From Lomentospora prolificans (taxonomy: Eukaryota > Ascomycota > Sordariomycetes > Microascales > Microascaceae), in assembly GCA_029532625.1 (NCBI GenBank), contig JARFXM010000003.1, positions 1,860,001 through 1,924,000 on the forward strand: a stretch of DNA of 64,000 nucleotides, written 5' to 3'. Each line of letters opens with the position of its first letter. Position 1 is the first letter of the stretch. A model generated the notes under the pieces. It was not told where the DNA came from, ran no database searches, and saw nothing but the letters and a program-made list of their open reading frames with translations. The position numbers and the translations under genes were made by a program. Shown here one piece after another: positions 45,701 to 57,236 of this stretch.

Positions 45701-48180
45701 AAAGCTTTTCAACTTGCTAACTTTTGCGCATTGCTCACTTAGCTACCTCAGATTGGACGCTCAATCATGTTGGGAAACAGAGTGAGCTAGCGTCCATCAC
45801 GTATCTGTTCGAAGCTAGGCCGAGCGACCGGAGCTTCAAGGTTCATGCAATACGCCTCTTCTATACCGCATTCATGCCAGCCCCTAGATGAACGGGGCCA
45901 GCCAGCTGTGGGTGCCATGCTCAGAATACCAAGACAGGAGCTCCACCCTGTTCCTAGCTCCAACTGCACCACCCAGGAGGACGACCATTGTGAGACGTGA
46001 AGAGGCTTTCGGCGTACTTCTCACTGTCCGAATGGTGCGGCACCTTTTCCAAAACAATATGCGCCATCACATCAATTGGTGCCCGAGGTGCTCCTAGGGT
46101 GGCCAGTCTTGCGTGCCAAGGGCCGGGAGACTAGAAGGGGACGGGGCTCTGAGCGCATTCCTTTCTACTTGTAGCTTTGCCAATCCGATTTTTGTGCAGC
46201 AATTATACATGTATTTTCTTTTCTAATTTTTGCTTCGATGCCACCATCAGGACGCATAGTCGATGGGGTAGATGTGGTACGTCTGCAGGGCTTCATCTCG
46301 GTGGCTTGCTGGAGGCTGAACATTGACCTTTTTATCTCCAGCCAACTTTCTCGGCGTGGTGGTGCATTTGCTCCAAACTAACAAGGTACTCAAGAGCACT
46401 GTTGCATGCATTGAAACAATGGTATAGACACACACCCGTGCCTCCACAGTCATGTACACACCCATCCTGTCATAATCCTGTCCCCAACCGGCTGTTATCC
46501 CATTGAATTCCTGAAAGCCAAACCCAGTTCATGCAGACTAACCTTTCCGCGTCTTTCACTTAATAGTTGTCGCCATCTTTTTGATCAACCCCCAGCATAT
46601 TACCCTTGAAAGTCCGGAGCATTTGCGCCGGTTGTGGGGGTGTTTAGAAGTGGTAGGTACTTCGAATGAGGTTATCCTGAGCTCCCATCAAGATCTGGTT
46701 TTATGGTACAAGTGTAAATCCTGCTAGAGAATGGAAAACACTCTCGAAAGAGATGGCAAAGGTCGCGTCCTCCCTCAGTTGGATGCAACAAAGTAGGGGC
46801 ATACTGGGCACTTTTGGCCTAAGAATCTTCCAATTAATGCTTCTGTCAGCCAGCTAGCCTTCAAGGGGAAACGCAGAAATTCCCCCGAACAGTTGGAGGC
46901 AACATTCTAACATTTCCAGCTGGCTTCTGGAGGTTGGTTGGCCTGACACTTGACTGGTTAAGTCGGCCTTTCTTTTTTTTTCCCTTCCTTTTTGGCACCC
47001 GAGCTCCTTCCCTCGCCTCGATCGAGGGCGTCATCTTTGATGCATTGGCTCCTGCAGTAACCTGTGCTTAGCCCACCCACATGCCCATAAGTCACACACC
47101 ATCCTCCACTACCTCCAGCTACATACACCAATCACTTCCCCCCCCATCTCCCTTGTCCCTGTGCAGACAGGAGGAAGGAGCGCAGAGGTCCTTATTGCGA
47201 CTTATCTCCACAGTACTCAACTCCATCCATAAGGACAGCCAGCAAATTGAGCCAAAGCGGAAACTTACACCCCTCCTTCCTCTCCCCTCCACTTCTTGCC
47301 CCCGCAAAGGTCTCTGCTGTTCTGCTCCCGGTGTAACTAGTTCGCTTCCTAGCCCTCCCAGCCGCGGGTTCTTACAACATCCCTTCGTCATCACCTCTCG
47401 ATCGCAACCTAGATTCTTCTAGCTCTTTTCCCTCTTCTTCCAAGCTGCGTCAATAGAAATCATCTCGACCCTCACCATCTCCCCAGACAAGCAGCCAGTG
47501 ATCCGCCGCCTCACTTTGTTCATTTATTATTTTCAAAGTCCTCAGCCCGGTCTGCTCCTCCCCACGCTGCACGCACCTCTTGCGAAACCTCAACTCGAAT
47601 CTGCTTCTCCAAAGTTCCGAGATACTCTGGAAGGGAGAGATCCCACTGGGATAAATCGACATCCGCTTCCTTGCCCTTTGATTTTTCAAGAGCACCGAAG
47701 GACGCAAGTGATCGAGGGAGATCCCAAAACCCTCCATAAAAGTAGGAACATCCTACGCCATCACCTGACCAACGTCCTCTTTCCTTCTTCCAACCAACTT
47801 TACCTGAAGTTTACATTACACGGCGTCACCTCTCCTTCGCAAACCCCGCCAATATACACTTGTATCCTCGACTGTCACCTCTTAGCCAACCACACCCTTA
47901 GAGCTTCCTGTGACGTACCGCACCTCCGCTTCTTCCTTCCCGTCAACCTTGAGCTCCACGTGCCGATCATTTCGCCATCGAGCCGACTGGTTGGCCCAGG
48001 CCTATTGAAGAAGGCCGCAAGCGCGAATCCACTACGACATTTATCATCAACAGGAAAGACGTAATTCCCAGAGGGAAACAGGGGAAAGTCGGTAGCATTT
48101 CTGAAGCGGCAAAGAGGGGAAGTTTAGTCGACTTACCCCTACCAGTTCCCCACCGACCGAGAATATAGAAGCATAAACAA
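42725..48180. other. 5.5-kb gene-poor region and long bZIP leader
   Basis: I see no supported gene from the ALB1 promoter to the bZIP start. Short overlapping frames between 43.1 and 46.5 kb have no domain signal and no consistent codon pattern. From about 46.9 kb the plus strand becomes C/T-rich, like fungal promoters and leaders, and contains an upstream ATG frame of 113 codons at 47081-47422. This could be a long regulated 5' UTR, possibly with an intron. Confidence 0.5.
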
Positions 48181-49320
48181 ATGATGGCCATGCCTCCACC
48201 TTACTTTGACGACTACATCCCTCTTAGTGGTGTTCCAAATCAACAGAACCCTTCTTACAGTCAGTATTATCCGAGAGCAGACAGCAACGCCCAAGTTCCG
48301 ATTGCCGCTACCACGAGCAGTTCTTTTGTCCCATCGACCGCTGCATGGAGTCAGCCCTCTGTTACGATGCCCGTTAGTGCCAGTGTTGCCAATACTCGAG
48401 TCGACTCGTTTGCTCGCCGTGGATCCGGCCCATTTGACGACTTTAGAAGCGCTAAGACAAAGTCACCCTCCCCTGACAGGATATCCTCTACCCGAACATC
48501 TTCGACTAGCAGTGCATCGACTAAGATGTCCAGCCGAGACAGCGTCTCGAGCAAGTCCTCAGCACCCTCTGTTGGGTCATCTTCTTCCACTTCCTCCTCG
48601 AAGCGCAAGTCGCGATCAGGCGCTCGGCAAGACTCCACTGTAGCCATGGGTGGCGATAACACTAAGCGCGACAAGTTCTTGGAAAGGAATCGCATCGCCG
48701 CAAGCAAATGTCGGCAGAGGAAGAAGGAGTGGATCAACGGACTCGAAGAGACCAAAAATGGCCTCGAAACCCAAAATTCTCATCTGCAAATGGAGTATAA
48801 CGGTCTTCTAGGCGAGGTTAGCCGAATGAAGAATCAGATCATGGCCCACGCCAATTGCCATGACCATAATATCGACAAATGGATTGAAAATGAGGCCAGG
48901 CGTTTCGTGCAGGGTCAACAGCCTACGGAGTACCAGCCGCCTGTTGGCTTCCCTGATCCTGGATCATATGCGAACCCCGGCGGCCCTTCGTTCTCTATGA
49001 ACTACGAGGGCTACGCTGATGAGGGTGAGTGAACTTCTCGGCCGCCTGGACTGCAGAGCAACGGCCGACCCCCTTAAACCATGATCAACTCAAGAAGCTT
49101 GCGTATCGACGGCAGCGCCGTCGTAAGAAAACACCATCGGCATATTTCATCGATGCATGCCAACACCGCATTCCGAATCTAAATCATGAACCGGCAAACT
49201 TACATCTTTCCTCGCGCAGGCTCCAAACTGTCGCCGACACAAACAGCATTGTCAGCAGCTACGCCGAACCCTTTGAATGGGTCGGAGGAGAGGGATCGCC
49301 GAAGCTTCGTGTGTGTCTAA
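48181..49320 (+). CDS. ATF/CREB-type bZIP transcription factor
   Basis: Exon 1 is 48181-49024 and a second exon is modelled at 49220-49320, giving 314 residues. Without splicing the frame stops at 49032 (283 residues). The basic region KRDKFLERNRIAASKCRQRKKEW near residue 160 is followed by a leucine-zipper-like heptad helix and the HANCHDHNIDKWIENEA extension typical of fungal ATF2-like factors. The N-terminal half is Ser/Thr-rich and disordered (SSTRTSSTSSASTKMSSRDS), a likely target of stress MAP kinase. The donor GTGAGTGA carries a TGA directly after the exon, and the spliced tail reads LSPTQTALSAATPNPLNG. Which ATF-type orthologue this is I cannot say. MM at the start offers two adjacent initiators. 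Confidence 0.88.
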
Positions 49321-50422
49321 TGGGCGAGTGAAAAACCGTGGAGTGAGATATTAGGACGCTCGAGAACTCTGTCGTACGAGACCATTGGGAGAGAGTATCC
49401 CACAAAGATCGAACGCTCTGGGGGTATGGAGATTGTATCGACCTGTGATGGTTGGTCGATGTGTAATACAAGTCTGGATTTGAATTTTACGGGCGTCTGC
49501 GGCCGTTATAGTGGATGGTTTCTTTTGGATTTGAATTTCGGCGTCAACTGTCAGGATAAATGGAGAGAGAGGGTTGAGACACGGGAGGATATGCAGGACC
49601 TTGGCAGGCACGAATATGGAGTAGAAATGAAGGGGAAACGCAACACCTTGTCATTTTCAGTTTGAGCAGGGGAGAGCCGGGGCGGTTACTCTTGTGTCGA
49701 ACCATGATTTACGCTTTCTTTGGAGTCAGGATTTATACACGGGGGCTCTTAACAGCGGAAACGGCGGACCGGTTTACACAACAGAGCGAATGGGAAGGCA
49801 GCTCAGAACAAAAGGAGGCTATGGCAACGGAATCTCACTTATCACCATCCGGGAGGAGGAGAGTGCCAATGGGGTACGTTGGGTCCTAAGAGGCAATAAT
49901 ACTGCTAAGGGCTACCAAAAAACTTTTTTTCTTTTATCTTGTTTTCGATCACGATCTTATGAAATGGCGTTGTCCAGATGTTGGTCTTCTGTATATTCTT
50001 CGCTTGGCCGTCTGACTAGAGTACAAGGTCCGCTTGTTCATTAAATCACACTGGTACTAAATTGTAACAACGACCCTTTAGCTCCTCTTCCTTGATAGTG
50101 TTATCGAAGCTCCACAAGCTGGCTTAAAATGTGTAGAAATGGTGGGCGAGTAGATCGGACACCCTGCGGGGGAGGGGCCGCCCGGGGGGGGGGGGGGGTA
50201 ACCATCAATGGTTAAGGGCTAAGGTAGATTGTAATTCTATACATGTTTTCTGACTTAAGAGACTATATTCTACAAGAGTACACGGCGATGACGACCAACG
50301 AGCCGCACACGCTCTGCCCTCCCTCCTCTCGCCTTTCCTAGACTGAGGCATCGAGAGAATCACGAATTCTCTAGTGCTCCTTCCCTGCATCTCCTTCGTG
50401 GCCCAAGCGCTCATGGATTCAA
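49321..50422. other. Intergenic with G tract
   Basis: 1.1 kb between the bZIP gene and the end of uL4m, in convergent orientation. A 15-base G run lies at 50184-50198, preceded by GC-rich sequence. No supported gene. Confidence 0.6.
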
Positions 50423-51593
50423 CTACTGGGCGGCAGCTGCGGCAACAGCGCTCGCACTCAGGGCGGCCGAGGGCGAGCTGAAGGCAACCTGAGTGACGAG
50501 ATCGCTCTGATGTTCCTCAATCATGCGGCGCAGGGCAGAGCGCTCCACGACAACGCGGCCCTCGGTAAGAAGATCCTTCACATCGACGTCCTCGACCTCG
50601 AGGGCGCGGCCGTCCTCACCGGCGAGGCCGACGGCGTCGAAGAGGGTGGCCCTGGGGGCCTCTGTGACGAAGAGGGTGCGGCCGAAGTCGCGGCCCCAGC
50701 CGTGGGCGTGCATGAGCTGCTTTGCCTGCTTGCGGAGGTAGCCGTCCCTGAGCTCGCCCTTGATGTAGTCGGCGCGAACGAGGGCGTGGAAGTCCTCGGA
50801 GAGGGGGAGGTCCATGCCGTCCTCGCAGACGACGAGGTCGCCGCGCCGGTAGCGGTAGGAGAGGGCGGTGCGCCAGGCCTTGTCGTAGACCTTGCGGGTG
50901 AGGTTGGTGGAAAAGTCGCGGGGGTGGGGGCCGTGGGACTTGCCGCCTCCGCGGATCAGGGGACTCTGCTTGGAGCCCTGGCGGGCGCGGCCGGTGCCCT
51001 TTTGGGGGCGGATCTTACGGTGGGAGCCGTGGACTTCCCAGCGGTTCTTGGAGGAGGCGGAGCCCTGGCGGGCGTTATCGCCTTCGTAGACGACGGCGAG
51101 GTGGAGGAGGTCGCGGCGGAGGGGGAGGTAGAGGTGCTTGATGGACCAGTCTTCGAGGGAGACGGGCTCGAGGTCGGGGAAGCTGTGGATGGTGAGGGGG
51201 ACGGTTGATACTGGAAAGGAAAATGTTAGATGCGCAAATTTGATGTTCGGAGAGAGAGTTGGCACAGGAAAAAGGTAGAAGACGTACTCGGATTCCAGGT
51301 CGGAGAGGTTGTGAGTCTTGATGGAGAAGAGGCCTCGCTAGGAGTAGGGGCTTCTGTGGCCAGCGAGCGGCTAAAGGAAACTGGGACAAAGGGTCGGCTC
51401 TGGACACATGGGACGTTAGTATATTTGCATCAGGCAGAAGTTTCGGACTCCACGAATCGAATTGGAATCGTACCTGTGTAGCGGCTGCCGCAGTCGATCC
51501 GATCAAGCTTGTCCTCGTCGCCGTCGAGCAACCGGATGATATGCACATGGCCTTGAGCGCCTCATTGAGGCCTCGTACGCCCTTGGACGCCAT
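50423..51593 (-). CDS. YML6: Mitochondrial large-subunit ribosomal protein uL4m
   Basis: Exons 51593-51474, 51399-51288 and 51210-50423 give 339 residues. The first 70 residues are basic and Ser/Thr-rich (RSLATEAPTPS), a mitochondrial presequence. The L4 core follows: REDLLHL-type segment RRDLLHLAVVYEGDNARQGSAS, then KIRPQKGTGRARQGSKQSPLIRGGG, the basic loop that reaches the peptide exit tunnel, and YRYRRGDLVVCEDGMDLP. A C-terminal extension ends in an Ala-rich run. The start is supported by the presequence and frame. It is head-to-head with the mL38 gene. Confidence 0.92.
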
Positions 51594-52005
51594 CTCGAAG
51601 ACTGCCTATATCCTCAATGGACAAGACTCTGAGGATTTCCGAAATGCGACAGTCGTGTAGGTGGCTTCGTCGTCCGTCCGTCTCGATGAGCTGAGATGCG
51701 GGTGTCTCTCACCGTGAAAGTCGTCGTCGCGGAAAAAGAAAAATGAGCACACGAGAGAAAGATGTCGATGTGGCCCGTGCGGCCGTCGCGTCAAGGCTGA
51801 CAGCTGGAGCCAGAACAACCAATGGCAACTCTGGAATTCAACTTTTTAGTGGAGCTATTCAAGTACCCTTTGAATTTTTGATCTCGAGTTTGCATCCTGC
51901 AAGCAAGAAGAAGTCTATCGGAAACGGTCTCTCTCATTCTCCGTCCCAATACGCATTTTGGGAAACTGCCCCATCCATCTCCCCCTTAGACAGCCGAATT
52001 CCATT
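51594..52005. promoter_or_regulatory. Shared divergent promoter region, uL4m / mL38
   Basis: 412 bp between start codons of two mitoribosomal protein genes transcribed away from each other. A CCAAT box lies at 51819-51823. Bidirectional use is an inference from spacing. Confidence 0.55.
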
Positions 52006-53440
52006 ATGTCGGCGTCTCAGGTCGCGCGGCCCTTGGTCCGCGGCCTCCGCCAAACCGTGCTCATCCAGCCGGCCACCATCCGATCCTTTTCCCTCTCGTC
52101 CGCCCGTTTCGACGCCCCGACAACGACAGCAGAGCAGGTCCAAAACCCCGCCGATCAGTTCAATTCAGACCCCAACACTGTCCTCGGCAGGCGCGCCGAG
52201 CGAGAGCTCGCCAAGGCCGGCAACCCCCCCGTAGGCTCGCGCCGTCGCCGCGCCGCGCTCCGGTCCAGCCCCAACGTCCCCTTCGAGCAGCTGCCCTACC
52301 AATGCTTCCAGGAGGCGAGGGCCATCATCCGCGCCGATAGGGAGGAGAAGGTCGAGGCGATACGCACCGAGCTCGCCAAGATTGCGAGGCTGGAGGCTGC
52401 CGATCCCAGCACGCTGAAGGGCGGCGAGAGGAAAAAGGAGCTGCGGTTGACTAGTCTGCGGGAGCACGTTGAGCAGCTGAAGATTTTGGCCGATATTAAT
52501 GACCCTGTCGTGAAGCGCAAGTTTGAGGATGGCCTTGGTACGATTTAGACCCTTTTTTTTTTTTTGTCTCCTTTTCTATCTGGTGTGAGAGTGTGCTTCT
52601 AACATCGCGTGATCAGGCGACATGGACAAGCCCATCTACCGGTACCTCGCCGACAAGAAATGGCGCTCCTACGACCGCAAAGTCGTCCTCCAGCGCCTCG
52701 AGCAGTTCCATATCGTTCCCGATCTCCTCCCCAAATTCGACCCCGTCGCCGACGTCCAGCTCTTCTTCCGCCGCGTCAAGGTCCCCATCGGCGCCATGGT
52801 CAACAGTCTCGTCAGCGAGCTTCCCCCCCGCTTGCGCGTTCAGGTCTTCGACAAGGGCGAGCGCCTCGTCTCCGTCGTTGTCGTCGACGCAGATGTCCCC
52901 GACGTGGAGGCTGATAGCTTTACTAAGAGGTGCCACTACATGGCCGCCAACGTTCCGGTCTCTCCCTCAACCGGCTCCATCGCCTTCAGCAGGATCAAGT
53001 CGCCCGAGCAGCTTGCCGTGCCCTGGCTCCCCGCCTTCGCCCACAAGGGCTCCCCTTACCACCGTCTTGCCGTCTTTGTTCTCGAGCAGCGACCCGGCGA
53101 GACCCTGGATGTCGAGAAGCTAAAGGCTCTCTACAACAAGGGTGTCGAGGGCGGATTCAGCCTCAAGAGCTTCCGCGACAAGTTCGGCCTCTCCCCCATC
53201 GGCTTCAACATGTTCCGTACCGTATACGACGAGAACACCGCCGCCGTCATGGCCCGTGCCGGCATTGAGGGCGCAGACCTCGAGTTCAGGCGCGTCAGGG
53301 TGCACTCCATGAAGCCCGAGAGGAAGCCGAAGGGCTGGGAAGCCAAGAGGCAGGGTCCCAAGTACAAGCATCTTTGGAAGTATACCAAGAGGATCAGGGG
53401 ATTGTCCAGTGGCAAGAAGTGGACGAAGAGGGGCAACTAA
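52006..53440 (+). CDS. MRPL35: Mitochondrial large-subunit ribosomal protein mL38 (MRPL35)
   Basis: Exons 52006-52537 and 52617-53440 give 451 residues, joined at DGLG-DMDKPIYRYL. A basic presequence (QPATIRSFSLSSARF) leads the protein. The mL38 signature follows: DMDKPIYRYLADKKWRSYDRK, FHIVPDLLPKFDP, and a phosphatidylethanolamine-binding-protein-like fold at residues about 230-400 (VVVVDADVPDVEADSF, HYMAANVPV). The C-terminus is Lys/Arg-rich (KYKHLWKYTKRIRGLSSGKKWTKRGN). It sits at the central protuberance of the mitochondrial 54S subunit. A 10-base T run lies in the intron. Confidence 0.92.
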
Positions 53441-53834
53441 GGAGGAAGTGTTTGAGCAGGAGTGGTGCTGGTGTTGCTGTTGTGGGGAAGCTGATGTACA
53501 TTACGTGTATTATGCTGTTGGAGTGCGAGATAGTCGTGTGTGTGTGTATGCATATAGAAATACTCGGAAATTCTACTTTTTCATTGTCTCAGGTCCCGCA
53601 TATATCTCTAAATATGTTGATTGATGCGACGATGCCTTGTTTCAGTGTGTACATGTGAAGTTCTATTCTGTAGTTTATACATGTATCCAATCCAACCTCC
53701 ATTTCCTTTTTCCTATCCAGGGCCCGGGCAGCCTCCTCTATCTCAAATACTTTTGGTATCAACAGTTATACATAGTCTTATAGTACAGCGCCCACATTAC
53801 GACGCAAGCGAGAGAAACCCTTCCTGTACAGGGT
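53441..53834. other. Convergent 3' region, mL38 / PGS1
   Basis: 394 bases with a TGTGTG/TATA-rich stretch near 53535-53560. Both 3' UTRs should lie here. No gene supported. Confidence 0.6.
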
Positions 53835-55587
53835 CTACAAGGCACCACCGGCAAGCTTCACCAACAACATGGCAATCCGCACTTTGATACCCACCCTCCG
53901 CTCCGACTTGCACAGGTCGTCCCTCGTCGTAACCCCCGCGTGCTCCGTCAACCACTCCTTCTCCTCAGCCAACCGCCTCTTGAGGTCCTCGTCCCGAGTG
54001 ACCATCAAGCCGCCGACCTCCAGATCCAGCGAGTAGCTCCTCTTCGTGTAGTTGGAGCTCCCGACCAGCGTCATGGAGGGGCTCGCCTCGCGCGGCAGCG
54101 AGATCCAGAGGCCCTTGGCGTGGTACGTCCACGCCCCCGGTTCGCCGACGGTGCCGCGACGCCACTCCATCGCCTGGATATCGGCGCGGCGCGAGACGTA
54201 CACGGCGTCAAGGAAGCGGCGGAGGAGGACGGTGTAGGCACCGGGAAGGAGGCCCGATACGCCGGGCGACTTGTAGAAGCCGTTGGCGTAGGGAGAAGCG
54301 GTTATGACGGTGTTTTGGCCGCCCGGGGACGTGGAGAGGAGGAGCTTTGTGAGGGAAGGGGCGGGATTGAAGTAGCCCGCCGTAAACGTCCAGGAGGAAG
54401 CGGCGAATTCGGGCCGCGCGAGGGTTCGGAGGATGTGCGTGATGGCGGGGAGTTCAGTCGAGATGTCGGGTCGAAGGAGCTGGGACATTTGTGCGAGAAT
54501 GTATATCCTCGTGTCTTCGATTTCCGTCGCAGGCTTCTTCTCGGGTGATGGCGGCGGTGGAGGCGTGTTTGGTGTTATTAGGGGCCTAAGAACAGACGAC
54601 GCGTGGCGGACGAAGTCGTTGGGCGCATCGAGGGGGGACGGACCGCCGTTTGATGCCGGCCAGGTGAGCTTGAAGCCAGCCGGATCTTCAGCTGACGGCG
54701 CGACTAGGAAGCTGAAAGACGAGACACCCTGATGAATTCGCCAAAAGTAGTCCGTGACATCCTTGGACTGGAAGAGATGGTAGCGGTCTTGCCGGTTCGT
54801 AAAGTAGTCGGAAGAGAGGTTGGCACTGGGGGCTCGATGTTAGAAAGCCGACATTATCTTTCATGAACAAGGTGGGATATCCCCATACCCAGATAATATG
54901 ATCTCGTCGTCCATGCCGTAGAGCTTCATGTGCTGCAGGCCCCAACCCTCGTTGATCCTTCTAGGTATGTGCTTCTTACGCAGCCCCGTTAGGTTCGGGG
55001 TATGATACATGTGGATTTCCACCCGATCCGCCCCAAACTCTTCGACGAGAGGTGCGAGAAGCGAAGCGCACGAAGGATTAGGTGCTTCCCTCGTTCCCCT
55101 TAGCGCATCGGTCAAAATGCTCACGGTGAGCTTTGGGTTATTGCGCAACGCTTCGGCTAGGGTATCTATCTAAGAGCGCGCGCAAAGGCATTAGCTTCCC
55201 AAACCCGTCAACTTGGCTTTCCTCACAGGGAATTACACTCACAAGCTCCTGCTCCGATTTTCCAATATACAAAGTCGACAAGAATACCCTCCTCTCAGCC
55301 TTCCGTATCTTCTCCTTCAGCGTCTCGTAGAAATCGGTAGGCGTGCGCAGGATCCTGATATCCGACCCCTTGATATCGAAGGACGGGGCAAGCTTATCGA
55401 GCTCAGATACGAACGGAGCGAGCGCCCCTACCCCGGTAGCCTGCGGAACAGACACCGTACCAGGCGAGGCGTTGGCTGAATAGCGACGGCATTGAGGGAT
55501 GCAAGGCCGATTTCCGGAGCCGATGCGCGGATGCGCGAGAGGCGGACGTGCGCGGACGGTTAGCCGTAAGGCATTTCGGGCGAACAT
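53835..55587 (-). CDS. PGS1: Mitochondrial phosphatidylglycerophosphate synthase
   Basis: Exons 55587-55243, 55169-54889 and 54825-53835 give 538 residues. It makes phosphatidylglycerophosphate from CDP-diacylglycerol and glycerol-3-phosphate, the committed step to cardiolipin. An Arg-rich presequence (MFARNALRLTVRARPPL) is followed by two PLD-type HxK motifs: HMKLYGMDDEIILSGANLSSDY near residue 195 and YHAKGLWISLP with VGSSNYTKRSYSLDLE near residue 440. The residues before each motif (RVFLSTLYIGKSEQEL, TFTAGYFNP) are typical of Pgs1. The splice SG-ANLSSDYFTN restores the first motif exactly. It is divergent from the NDUFA12 gene. Confidence 0.94.
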
Positions 55588-55939
55588 AGCCTCCTATAAA
55601 TAAGGTATGTTGGTTGACACTAGGAAATAGGTTGAAAGCTTACATTAAATATCGGAGCAAAGGAAAACTAGACACTCGAGGCCAGCAAATTGAATATTGA
55701 AAGCTGATAGCTCTTCCACATTTTTCCCACTGTGCCAGCATCCAAGTATTGATACTTTGTACTTTTCTTACCATGCCAAGCTCAATTATTGGCTGGCCTC
55801 GTCAGCTGAGTCAGCGTCCAACCGAACATCACCAATTCCCTCGCCACGGCAAGTTTGACATCAATCAATACTCGGTCTCGAAGGGAACAACGACGCCAAT
55901 TGGAAAGGGAAATCGGACGAGTTCCGTCGCGCCGCAACC
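55588..55939. promoter_or_regulatory. Shared divergent promoter region, PGS1 / NDUFA12
   Basis: 352 bp between two mitochondrial genes. CCAAT boxes occur at 55832-55836 and 55896-55900 on the plus strand and as ATTGG at 55788-55792. Hap-type CCAAT factors control respiratory genes in fungi, which makes these plausible sites, although the pentamer is short. Confidence 0.55.
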
Positions 55940-56861
55940 ATGTCTACGATAACGAGAACTCTGAGCAACCTCCGAAAGATTGGAATCAAGGTACAAAGGC
56001 CCTGGTCTCCCCTCCGCTGCCGCCTCAATGCGAGTGTGGAAACTGGCGACATCATGTGCGCTTCAATTGGCTGACTGTGTTTGATAGGACTACTTCGTCC
56101 AAATGTTGGTATGTTCACCATTTAGGCCCGATATCTTCGAAAGAATTGGTTGATTGACCATTGCTGAACCGTTGGCGACGATTAGTACATCGGTACGACA
56201 CCTCAACACCCCATCCTAATGGCAACTCTGGGGCCAACGCCATGATACCACTGGGGATCTGGACGAAAGATTTGTCTTTGCTAACGATGCAATAGGTGAT
56301 ACCAAGTGGGGTAGACACGTAGGAACCGATCTTGCCGGAAACAAATTCTTCGAGAACAACGAGGAACTTCCCCGTACGACTCTTCAACCCCGAAGCCGGT
56401 GACTCCTGAAAACTAATCTCGATGCAGTTCGAACTCGCTGGGTTGAATACGCCAAGCACGACTACGATGCGTACGCCTCTCCCTTTTTGGCTATCTTGAT
56501 AGCCGACTACGGCTCCCCCTAAGTTGATGTCCGGACGAAGCTAACGCATTCCGCAGTGCCCAGGTCGACCCTGGCTGGCACGCCTGGCTCGCCTACATGG
56601 TTGACAAGCCTCCCACCGAGGATGCCCTCCTCCAGACCAAGGCTCGGACTGCCATCCCCAACTACACTGGCACGAGAGGCGCGTTCAAGACCTACAACAC
56701 GTAAGTTCTTCCTGAGACCGACTTTGAACTCCCTCTGCAACGATTGCTATAGAGTTCCTCGACTCTCTGCCTGCTCAAGAAGGAACTTTGATAACCGATA
56801 TTTCTCTAGTACGGTACCCAAACTTACAGCTTGGGAGCCGAAGACGGCGGAGAGGCAATAG
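55940..56861 (+). CDS. NDUFA12: Complex I accessory subunit NDUFA12 (B17.2-like)
   Basis: Seven modelled exons, 55940-55990, 56088-56108, 56186-56192, 56296-56373, 56428-56470, 56557-56700 and 56810-56861, give 131 residues. Joining them yields MSTITRTLSNLRKIGIK, DYFVQML, YIG-DTKWGRHVGTDLAGNKFFEN, NEELP-LRTRWVEYAKHDYDA, then VDPGWHAWLAYMVDKPPTED, which is the NDUFA12 family pattern throughout. The protein sits at the matrix arm of NADH:ubiquinone oxidoreductase. Exon 2 is 21 nt and exon 3 only 7 nt. Three donors read GTACG(A/C). No single exon reveals the gene, so it is easily missed by ORF-based annotation. Confidence 0.88.
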
Positions 56862-57236
56862 GCTGATACTAGGTGTTACCGCATGTGAAGAGGCCCAATA
56901 TGTGTAAATATAGATAGGACGAGAATAGACGTGTGGTTGCGAAAGCAACGCCATATCGAGGGTTCGACACTTTGCCTAAGAACCTTGCCGTAACATCCAC
57001 TATTGAAGTACAGAAAAGTCTTCAGAACGATGTAACTGAAATTGAACTAAACCAGAAGCTATGGATATTTCTTCTCACGCAAGGAAGCATAACAGTCGAC
57101 TATAACTAACACCAGAGTCGCAAACCATGAGTAGACAGTAAAAATGTCTAAAATCACAGGCTTTCTATGCAATATGCGAAGTGAGCAATTGCAGCAAGCA
57201 CCCGATCTTATATGCAGAAGTTCATAAGTGGAAGCA
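56862..57236. other. Convergent 3' region, NDUFA12 / NNT
   Basis: 375 bases between the stop codons of two convergent genes. A/T-richer than its surroundings; it should contain both 3' UTRs. No gene seen. Confidence 0.6.

Noticed and set aside
47498..48064. 188-codon frame upstream of the bZIP gene
   Set aside because: It begins with GTG rather than ATG and lies in the pyrimidine-rich leader; treated as leader sequence.
50510..51208. 232-codon plus-strand ORF opposite uL4m
   Set aside because: Antisense shadow of a GC-rich conserved gene; its Gly/Ala/Val/Glu-rich content has no domain.
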